DNA of 64,000 nucleotides from Pseudonocardia sp. T1-2H (GTDB taxonomy: Bacteria > Actinomycetota > Actinomycetes > Mycobacteriales > Pseudonocardiaceae). The notes beneath the pieces were generated by a model, which did not search any database, was not told the DNA's origin, and saw only the letters and a program-made list of their open reading frames with translations. Numbering within the stretch: the first letter of the stretch is position 1; each line of letters starts with the position of its first letter. Below, in pieces: positions 57,386-64,000 of this stretch. The DNA lies in contig NZ_JBBPCL010000001.1 of the NCBI RefSeq assembly GCF_038039215.1, forward strand, positions 4,278,001 to 4,342,000, given 5' to 3'. A program made the translations under genes and the position numbers.

Positions 57386-58978
57386 CTACCCTCGAATGGT
57401 TCGGATCACGTGACGGTATGAGGCTGGGTCGATCCTGGCGTCTACGACGAGCGGTCCTCGCGCCGACGATGCGAGAGCGCGGCGCAGCCCGTCGATGTCG
57501 TCGACGACCACCCCGCGCACTCCCATCGCGACGGCGACCGCCGCGAAGTCCGTCGCCCGGTAGGTGATGGCCGGCGCCCCGCCCTGCGCGGCGCGCTGCT
57601 TCAGGGCGATGAGGGTGAGCGCCGCGTCGTTGAAAACCACGACCGTGACGTCGAGCGCCAGGCGGGCGAGGGTCTCGATCTCGGCCATGGCCATGCCCAG
57701 CCCGCCGTCGCCGGTCAGGCAGGCCACCCGGCGCCCCGGCCGGGCCAGCGCGGCCCCGATCGCCGCGGGGAGTGCGAATCCCATGGTGGCAAGGCCGTTG
57801 GAGATCAGCACCGGATCGGGACCGTTCGTCGCCCACACCGGCATCGTGACGAGCATGTGCGCGCCGGCGTCGACTGTGAGCAGGGCGTCACCGAGCGATC
57901 CTCGGGCGGTCCGGACCACGTCGAGCGGGGTCAGGGCGCCGTTCGGGGTCGCGGGGTGCTCGCCGAGGCGGTGGAGGGTGGCCGCGTTCGCGGTGCTCCC
58001 GGCTCCGGACGGCCATTCCGGCGCGGCTGCCCCGACGAGGGCGGGCAGCAGCGTCGCGTAGGGGCCGACGAGCAGCAGCGGGTCGCCGAAGTAGCCGGTC
58101 TCGACCGGGTGCGTATGCACGAGGACGACCGCGGCGTCCCCCGGCCAGGGGCCCGGCATCGGCTCGACGGGATCCAGGCCGACACCGAGGACGAGGTCGG
58201 CCCGCTCGAGCAGCGGCCGTTCCAGCGCCGCACCCGTGAAGAGCCCCGCGAAGGTGGGCCAGGACTCCGGCACCACCCCCTTCGCTTCGTAGGTGACCAG
58301 GACCGGGCAGTCGAGGCCGGCGAGGGCCTCGCGGAGGGCGGCACCCTCGCGGACCGCGTCCACCCCGACGATCACGACCGGGTGCCGCGATGCGGTCACC
58401 AGCTTGCGTGCGGTCGCGAGGTCCTGCGGATCGACGGTGGAGCGGGGTGACGGTGCGGGCGGCGCATCGCCGGGGGTCGTCGGGTCGAAGGCCAGGTGCA
58501 CCGCGCCGGCCGGGGCCTCGAGCGCCAGCCGGGCGGCCGCCGTGACGACGTCCTTCGGGTCCGTGTGGCCGAGGGTGCCGCTCCACTTCGTCAGCGGTGT
58601 AGCCGCGCCGACCTGGTCCAGCCGCTGGTGCGCGGTGCGGTCCGCCGACGCCGCCGTGACGGTGTCGCTGATCAGGAGCAGCGGCGCCCGGTCGAGCGTC
58701 GCCTGCGCGAGCCCGTTGGCGGCGCTGGTCAGCCCGGGCCCGCGGGTCACCACGGCCACACCGGGCGTACCGGTCAGCCGGCCGTAGGTCGAGGCGGCGA
58801 TGCACGCGGCCGTCTCGCCGTGGGTGAGGACGAAGTCGATCCCGCGCTCGGCGGCGGCACCGATCATGTCGAGGTTGGGGCCGCCCCCGGGCACACCGAA
58901 GATCCGCTCGGCGCCCGCGTCGCGCAGACCCTCGGCCAGTGCGTCGGCCAACGCCCGGGACGTGGTCGGACCGCCCAC
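57386..58978 (-). CDS. Thiamine-diphosphate-dependent enzyme (acetolactate synthase/benzoylformate decarboxylase-like)
   Basis: A 530-residue three-domain ThDP enzyme: GVPGGGPNLDMIGAAAERGI, FVLTHGETAACIAASTYGRL with the catalytic Glu, VAVVTRGPGLTSAANGLAQA, a central domain, then TGDGGLGMAMAEIETLARLA with FND, the GDG-N cofactor motif. Candidate activities are decarboxylation of a 2-oxoacid or carboligation; the substrate residues cannot be judged. GTG 58978 has GGAGG six bases upstream; the longer frame to 59140 covers the divergent promoter. Divergent from the FMN-binding protein. Confidence 0.85.
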   Translation of the reverse strand: MGGPTTSRALADALAEGLRDAGAERIFGVPGGGPNLDMIGAAAERGIDFVLTHGETAACIAASTYGRLTGTPGVAVVTRGPGLTSAANGLAQATLDRAPLLLISDTVTAASADRTAHQRLDQVGAATPLTKWSGTLGHTDPKDVVTAAARLALEAPAGAVHLAFDPTTPGDAPPAPSPRSTVDPQDLATARKLVTASRHPVVIVGVDAVREGAALREALAGLDCPVLVTYEAKGVVPESWPTFAGLFTGAALERPLLERADLVLGVGLDPVEPMPGPWPGDAAVVLVHTHPVETGYFGDPLLLVGPYATLLPALVGAAAPEWPSGAGSTANAATLHRLGEHPATPNGALTPLDVVRTARGSLGDALLTVDAGAHMLVTMPVWATNGPDPVLISNGLATMGFALPAAIGAALARPGRRVACLTGDGGLGMAMAEIETLARLALDVTVVVFNDAALTLIALKQRAAQGGAPAITYRATDFAAVAVAMGVRGVVVDDIDGLRRALASSARGPLVVDARIDPASYRHVIRTIRG

Positions 58979-59129
58979 TCCCCACCTCCGATCTGTTGAC
59001 ACTTCCACGGTGGGAGTCACAGTAGCGACGGCGTCGGAACAGTTCATGATCTGGACAGGACAAGGGTCGATCGATAGTTTCCTGCCGAACTGTCTGCAGT
59101 AGCCGCACATCGATGTGAGGGAGCTCAGG

Positions 59130-59651
59130 ATGGCGATCACGGTCGCGAAGTTCCGGGACGTCGCGGACGGGACTCAGCCCGGCCAGTTCGAGGTCGGTGA
59201 CCACGCCTCGGTCACCAGCCTGGGCGACCTCGACCCGATCTACAAGCAACTGCTCGACGAGCCGGTCACCGCCGTCGTGTCCGTCACCGGTTCCACCGGG
59301 CGGTCGAACCTGACGCCGGTCTGGTTCGACTACGAGGGCGACACGGTACTGCTCAACCTGGCGACGCACCGCAGGAAGGTGGACTGGCTGCGCAAGGCGC
59401 CGCAGGCCACCTTCCTGCTGATGAACCCGGCCAACGCCTACCACTGGATCAGCATCAAGGCCACGGTCGTCCGCGAGGTCTCCGAGGACGACCCGGAGGA
59501 GGGCCCGCGCGTCACGGCCCAGCTCGACCGGATCTGGACCAAGTACACGGGCAACCCCGGTCCCTACGCGCTACGCGACCCGGGTCGTGACGAGCGCCGT
59601 GTCCTGTTCGAGCTCGAGGTCGACTCGATCGCGACCTTCGGCCGCCCTTGA
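59130..59651 (+). CDS. Pyridoxamine 5-phosphate oxidase-family (FMN/F420-binding) protein
   Basis: A 173-residue split-barrel protein: AVVSVTGSTGRSNLTPVWFD, YEGDTVLLNLATHRRKVDWL and RKAPQATFLLMNPANAYHWI, then SIKATVVREVSEDD. It matches PPOX-class proteins that bind FMN or F420, common in actinobacteria. ATG 59130 follows GAGGGAG. Its stop overlaps the TTG start of the FAD monooxygenase, so the two are coupled; it may supply or recycle a reduced flavin or act on the product. Confidence 0.85.
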   Translation: MAITVAKFRDVADGTQPGQFEVGDHASVTSLGDLDPIYKQLLDEPVTAVVSVTGSTGRSNLTPVWFDYEGDTVLLNLATHRRKVDWLRKAPQATFLLMNPANAYHWISIKATVVREVSEDDPEEGPRVTAQLDRIWTKYTGNPGPYALRDPGRDERRVLFELEVDSIATFGRP

Positions 59652-60842
59652 GCAGCCGATGCGACGGCATGCCGTCGGTCGCGGTCGTCGGCGGTTCGCT
59701 CGGAGGCCTCACCGCTGCGCTGCTGCTGCGCGACATCGGCTGCGACGTCACGGTCTTCGAGCGGTCGCGGGCGACGCTGCAGGCCCGCGGGGCCGGCATC
59801 GCGGTCCTGCCCGAGACCGTGCGCTACCCGGTCGAACGGTTGGGCCTCCCGGTCGAGCAGATCACCTCGAGCACCGAGTGGATCCGCTTCCTCGACCGGG
59901 ACGGCTCGGTGGGCCACGAGCAGCGCCACCGGTACCGCTTCTCGTCGTGGAACACCATCTACGGCACCCTCCTCGATGCCTTCGGCACCGAGCACTACCG
60001 GCTGAGCCGCGACATGACGTCGTTCGCCGACGAGGTGGGCGGCGTGAGCGTGCGCTTCGCCGACGGCGACGAGGTGCACGCCGATCTGCTGGTCTGCGCC
60101 GACGGCATCGGCTCGCACGCCCGGTCGACGCTGCTCCCGGACGTGGCGCCGCGCTACGCCGGCTACGTCGCGTGGCGCGGCACCGTGCCCGAGCGCGAGC
60201 TCGACGGGGCCACGTTCGAAGCCCTGCACGACGCGCTGACCTATCAGGTCCTGCCCGGCAGCCACATCCTCGCCTACCCGATCCCCGGGCCCGACGGGGC
60301 GATCGACGTGGGCGACCGGCTGATCAACATGGTCTGGTACCGCAACGTCGCGGAGCCCGACCTGGCCGCGTTCCTCACCGACCGCGACGGGCAACCCCGA
60401 TCGGTGTCGCTGCCGCCGGGTTCGGTGCGCGACGAGCTCGTCGACGAGCTGCGGCTTCGCCGCCGCGCTCGTGGCACCGCCGATCGCGGAGATCGCCGCC
60501 CGCATCCGGGAGCCGTTCGTCCAGGCGGTGTTCGACATCGAGGTGCCGCGCATGGTGTTCGGCCGGGCCTGCCTGCTCGGCGACGCCGCCTTCGCTGTCC
60601 GCCCGCACGCCGCGGCCGGAACGGCGAAGGCGGCGGAGGACGGCTGGGCCCTCGCCACGGAGCTCGAGGCCGCGGGCGGGGACGTGCCCAAAGCGCTCGC
60701 CGCCTGGGAGGTCTCGCAGCTCGCGCTCGGCTCGCAGCTGCTCGAGCGCAACCGGGAGATCGGCGACAGCTCGCAGTTCGGCGGCACCTTCCGGCCCGGT
60801 GATCCGCGGCTGATCTTCGGGCTGCACGGCCCGGGACGGTGA
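59648..60842 (+). pseudogene. FAD-dependent aromatic monooxygenase interrupted by one +1 frameshift
   Basis: The zero frame (TTG 59648, or ATG 59669) has the FAD motif SVAVVGGSLGGLTAALLLRD, and LLVCADGIGSHARSTLLPDV with the DG motif. The +1 frame continues APPIAEIAARIREPFVQAVF and RACLLGDAAFAVRPHAAAGT with the GD motif to the stop at 60842. Crossing at CTT-C (60455-60458) gives ELRL then AAALVAPPI with no loss. All group A flavoprotein hydroxylase motifs are present over about 397 residues, so the enzyme may be active if the shift is recoded or an assembly error. Its end overlaps the next GntR gene as GTGA. Confidence 0.82.
60455..60458 (+). other. +1 frameshift site in the FAD monooxygenase: CTT C
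   Basis: Zero-frame codons GAG CTG CGG CTT at 60446-60457 are followed by C, and reading on from 60459 restores the family sequence (GCC GCC GCG CTC). It is the third CTT-C junction of this kind in the window. Confidence 0.5.
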
Positions 60843-61618
60843 CGCCGGTGGCGACGGCGGGGAGCATTCACCGAGTGCAGGAGAATGCGGTCACCGGCCG
60901 GCTGGTCGTCCCGGGCGCCCGCGACGCCACCGACGTGATCCACGCCGACCTGCGGGGTCGCATCCTCTCCGGCGACGTGTCGGCGGGTGCGGAACTGTCG
61001 CAGGCGCGGATCGCGAAGGACCACAGGGTCAGCCGCGGGCCCGTGCGCGAGGCCTTCCGGCTGCTGCAGCGCGAGGGCCTGATCGAGGTGGAGGTCAACC
61101 AGCGGGCCCGGGTCACGGACCTGTCGGTGGACGAGGTCGAGCACCTCTACGCAATGCGGGTGTCGAACGAGACCCTGGCCCTCGGGCTGAGCGTCCCCCG
61201 GTTCTCCGCCGCCGACCTCGACGAGCTCGACCGCCTGGTCGACGCGGTCGCCACCGCCGAGGCGCAGGGCTTCGATGCGTGGGAGGACCAGCACCACCGC
61301 TTCCACATGCGCCTGGTGGCGCACGTCGGGGAGCGCATGCTGCGGTCGATGACCCAGTGGGCCGAGCACACCGGGCGCTACCGCAAGATCTACGTGAGCA
61401 GGGACGGCAGCGGCCGGACGCTCGGCGCCCGCGAGCATGCGGAGCTCGCCCGGCTCTGCCGGGAGCGCGACGCAGGCGCCGCCTCGATGCTGCTGGCCCG
61501 CCACCTCTCGCGCGCGGGCCTGGCGCTGATCGCCTCGATGGATCCGGCCCACGAACCGGCACTGCTCCGCGCCGCCATCCGGCAGGCGCTCGCCGCGGCA
61601 GAGAGGACCAACCCCTGA
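60839..61618 (+). CDS. GntR-family regulator (FCD type)
   Basis: A 259-residue regulator: DVIHADLRGRILSGDVSAGA, ELSQARIAKDHRVSRGPVRE and AFRLLQREGLIEVEVNQRAR form the winged HTH; EVEHLYAMRVSNETLALGLS, DQHHRFHMRLVAHVGERMLR and LGAREHAELARLCRERDAGA are the FCD domain with conserved His. GTG 60839 overlaps the stop of the monooxygenase frame (GTGA), which suggests that the ribosome normally reaches that stop. It probably regulates this small operon. Confidence 0.88.
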   Translation: MTPVATAGSIHRVQENAVTGRLVVPGARDATDVIHADLRGRILSGDVSAGAELSQARIAKDHRVSRGPVREAFRLLQREGLIEVEVNQRARVTDLSVDEVEHLYAMRVSNETLALGLSVPRFSAADLDELDRLVDAVATAEAQGFDAWEDQHHRFHMRLVAHVGERMLRSMTQWAEHTGRYRKIYVSRDGSGRTLGAREHAELARLCRERDAGAASMLLARHLSRAGLALIASMDPAHEPALLRAAIRQALAAAERTNP

Positions 61619-61775
61619 CGGACCAGCTCACTGCTCCGGCGCCGGTCGCGGTCGCGAAGCGCTGGCGGCCGGTGCGCAGGCCTGGCTGGACGCGCTCGCG
61701 GCGCACCGGGCCGAACACCACCGCTGACGACCGGAGGGTCTTGCCGGTCCGATCCTGCCCCGGCACAGTGCTCGG

Positions 61776-63639
61776 GTGGGTGCACCGGAGGTGCCGTCGA
61801 CACTGCGCTCGTGGATGAGCGTGGTGGGCGAGATCGCGCGGGCCGCCAACGCCGCGGAACCGCTCGACGGGGTGCTCGCCACGGTCGCCGAGCAGGCCTG
61901 CGCGCTGATCGGCTTCGAGTACTGCGCGGTGATGCTCGCCGAGCCCGACCGCGAGCACCTGCGGGTGGCCGGCTCGTCGGGGCTGTCGCCTGACTACGTC
62001 GCCCTGGTCAGCGACACCGGGTCGTTGCTCATCCACCCGGCGGGACCTCACCTGGACTCGCCCGCCGCCGCGGCCTTCCGCGGCGGGCGCACCGTGGCCG
62101 TCCCCGATGTCGGTAGCGCCGTCCGCTTCGGGCGGCTGCGGCACCTGGCACCCGAGCAGGGCTACCAGGCGCTGATCGCGGCGCCGCTGCACGCATCCGA
62201 CTCCGGGACCCTCGGCGTGATCGTCGCCTACTCGGTGGCCGCCCGGGAGTTCGGCGCTCCGGAGATGGAGCTCATCGAGCTGCTCGCCGACCAGGCCGCG
62301 CTGGCGCTGGAGACCGCGCGGCTGCGCAGCGACCAGCAGAACGTGATCACCGAGCTTCTCCCGGGCGAACGCCGAGCTGCACCGTAGCCGCGCCGCGACG
62401 GAATGGGCCGAGCAGCAGCACCGCAGGCTCATGCGGCTGGTGCTCGACGAGGTCGGGCTGGCCGGGCTGGTCACCGCGCTGGCCGAGACGCTCGGCGCGT
62501 CGGTCACGGTCGAGGACCGCCACGGCAAGGTGCTCGCGCGAGCACCCGAGAGCGGCTACCACCCACCGCCGGACGGTGCGGCGCGCCGGCGCCGACCGGT
62601 CCGGGCGGCGCTGGACATGCTGGCCCGCCAGAACGAGGTGGTGGAGGTGTCCGCCGATCGCCGAGGCCGCCCGGGGGCGTCGGCGATCGGGCACCCCGTC
62701 GGTGAGGCCTACGGCGTCTGGGTGGCGCCGGTGGTGGTCGGCGGCGAGCTCGCCGCGCGGCTGTGGGTGACCAACCCGCGCGTGGCGCCCGAACCGGTGG
62801 AGCGCCGGGTGATCGAGCGCTTCGCGCTGGTGGTGGCGCTCGAGGTGCTCAAGCAGCAGTACCTGGTGGACGTCGAGGAGCGGCTGTCGGGTGACCTGAT
62901 CGGCGACCTGCTCCACCCGGGCGGCCCCCTGCACCCGCAGGGCGTGCTGGACCGGGCGGCCGCCCTCGGTCACGACCTCTCTCGTCCGCACGTCGTCGCC
63001 GTGCTCGCGCTCGACCCGCCCGGGCCTGCCCCGCGGCTGGCCGAGGTCGTGCATTCGGCTACGCGTCAGGTCGCGCGACCGCTCGTCGGGCCGCACGAGG
63101 ACGTCCAGGTCCTCCTGTTCCCGGACGGGCCCGGCCTCGACGACGTGCTGCGCGGCATCATCGCCCAGATCGAGCACGCCCTGCCCGAACGGACCGCCAC
63201 GATCGCGGTCGGCCCGGTCGCGGTCGGGCTCACCGACCACGGACCTGCGTACCGGGTGGCCCGTGGCGCCGTGCGGCTGCGGAGCGCCGCGCGACCGGGC
63301 GGGCTCGTCGACGTCCGCGACCTCGGGCTGGCCGCGCTCCTCCTGGAGGACGGCACGCCGGACGCGCTGCGCCGGTTCGCCAGGAACCTGCTGCGGCCCG
63401 TCGTGGCCCACGACGTCCGGCGCGGCGGCGACCTGCTCTCGACGTTGCGGGTGTGGCTCGCGGCGGACTGCTCGGCCTCGGCCACCGCCCGCACGCTGGT
63501 CGTCCACCCCAACACGGTGGCCTACCGGCTCGCGAGCATCGAGAAGCTCACCGGACGCAGCCTGCGCCGCAGCGACACCCGGCTGGACCTCCAGCTCGCC
63601 CTGACGGTGCGCGACATCGTCCGCATCGAGGGCCGGTAG
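61776..63639 (+). pseudogene. GAF-PucR family regulator interrupted by one +1 frameshift
   Basis: The first part (GTG 61776) is a GAF domain: VLATVAEQACALIGFEYCAV, FGRLRHLAPEQGYQALIAAP, ELIELLADQAALALETARL. The second part, in +1, continues AELHRSRAATEWAEQQHRRL, a CdaR-like middle region (GLVTALAETLGASVTVEDRH) and the C-terminal PucR HTH (TARTLVVHPNTVAYRLASIE, LTGRSLRRSD). The crossing at CTT-C (62355-62358) gives ITEL then SRANAEL, uninterrupted coiled helix. Total about 620 residues, normal for the family. Probably regulates the molybdenum-hydroxylase genes starting at 63799. Confidence 0.82.
62349..62358 (+). other. +1 frameshift site in the GAF-PucR gene: ACC GAG CTT C
   Basis: Zero frame ACC GAG CTT then skip C, continuing TCC CGG GCG. 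The decamer is identical to the amine oxidase junction on the opposite strand at 48670-48661. Staying in the zero frame reaches TAG eleven codons later. Confidence 0.55.
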
Positions 63640-63798
63640 CGCCACGCCCGCGGCGCGCACGTTGTCAAACCACCCAGCACATGTCCGGTTCTTCTGGAGG
63701 CCTGCACATGGCCCGCCGGTCCGTCGACTCGACACGATCGACGCGCCTGCGGCAGCACCGTGTTCTGCCGCCGGCGTCCGGACGACGAGGAGGTCGCC

Positions 63799-64000
63799 GT
63801 GAAACCGCCCCCGTTCCACTACGCCGCGCCGACGAGCGTGGCCGAGGCCCTCGAGCTGCTGGGCGCCCACGCCGACGACGAGGCGCGGGTGCTCGCCGGC
63901 GGACAGAGCCTCGTGCCGCTGATGAACTTCCGGCTGGCCCAGCCGGGGCACCTCATCGACCTGCGACGCATCGAGGAGCTGACACGGATCCGCAACGAGG
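63799..64000 (+). CDS. FAD-binding (medium) subunit of a CO dehydrogenase/xanthine dehydrogenase-type enzyme, partial
   Basis: 67 residues to the window edge: PPPFHYAAPTSVAEALELLG, then ARVLAGGQSLVPLMNFRLAQ and HLIDLRRIEEL, the N-terminal FAD-binding signature (AGGQSL) of CoxM/CutM-type subunits of molybdenum hydroxylases. GTG 63799 with GAGGAGG upstream. Small and large subunits would be expected beyond the window. Downstream of the GAF-PucR regulator in the same direction. Confidence 0.9.
   Translation, partial: MKPPPFHYAAPTSVAEALELLGAHADDEARVLAGGQSLVPLMNFRLAQPGHLIDLRRIEELTRIRNE

Overview
This is about 64 kb of very GC-rich DNA with frequent GTG and TTG starts, ATGA/GTGA overlaps inside operons and dense short transcription units. 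The gene content (AurF-like diiron oxygenase, FprB-like ferredoxin reductase, a mymA-like monooxygenase locus, amide-utilisation genes, many GntR/TetR/IclR/AraC regulators) indicates a catabolically versatile actinobacterium, most likely Pseudonocardiaceae. The genus is an inference. I see no rRNA, tRNA, CRISPR array or intact insertion sequence. The window is an accessory catabolic region scarred by deletions, inversions and frameshifts.

Region by region. (1) 1-10.1 kb: a catabolic island with extradiol dioxygenase subunits LigA/LigB, a CoA-transferase, a citrate-synthase-fold lyase and an oxidoreductase on the minus strand. It also holds a divergent amidohydrolase plus VOC protein, an alpha/beta hydrolase plus luciferase-like monooxygenase, and IclR and AraC regulators. 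GTCCG/CGGAC palindromes recur at its promoters. (2) 10.2-13.4 kb: a LuxR fragment, a thioredoxin-like protein and a decayed epoxide hydrolase. (3) 13.4-18.3 kb: a TetR gene divergent from a four-gene overlapping operon: acyl-CoA dehydrogenase, selenophosphate synthetase (selD), a NadM-like nucleotidyltransferase and an archaeal-type phosphoglycerate-mutase-like metalloenzyme. No selenocysteine machinery is visible, so this is the best candidate for an undescribed system. (4) 18.5-24.8 kb: a GDPD relic, then a seven-gene operon with a two-component flavin monooxygenase, cupin, DUF2848, nitrilase, hydrolase and SnoaL-like protein, facing a GntR regulator.

(5) 24.8-34.3 kb: a truncated MFS gene, LysR, TetR and SDR relics, an AurF-like oxygenase with a ferredoxin-fused reductase behind tandem palindromic operators, and a mymA-like locus (hydrolase, SDR, Baeyer-Villiger-type monooxygenase, divergent AraC). 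(6) 34.4-41.5 kb: a membrane protein, a secreted repeat protein, an SBP56-family protein, an amide-utilisation operon (FmdB-like, AmiS/UreI, FmdA) and small proteins including a tautomerase. (7) 41.6-45.6 kb: relics of MFS, IclR and enoyl-CoA hydratase genes around an intact MFS exporter and a possible PD-(D/E)XK protein. (8) 45.9-50 kb: amino-acid permease plus copper amine oxidase, then an integrase relic. (9) 50.1-64 kb: a GntR, an atypical NRAMP transporter, a Rieske protein and two amidohydrolases. These are followed by a gutted [2Fe-2S] subunit, an MBL-fold hydrolase and an FAH protein, then a ThDP enzyme, an FMN-binding protein, an FAD monooxygenase, GntR, GAF-PucR and the start of a molybdenum-hydroxylase FAD subunit.

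A cross-cutting observation is that three otherwise intact genes (amine oxidase, FAD monooxygenase, GAF-PucR regulator) are each split by a +1 frameshift that resolves exactly at an in-frame CTT codon followed by C. This could be decay, repeated assembly error or +1 recoding; the sequence alone cannot decide.
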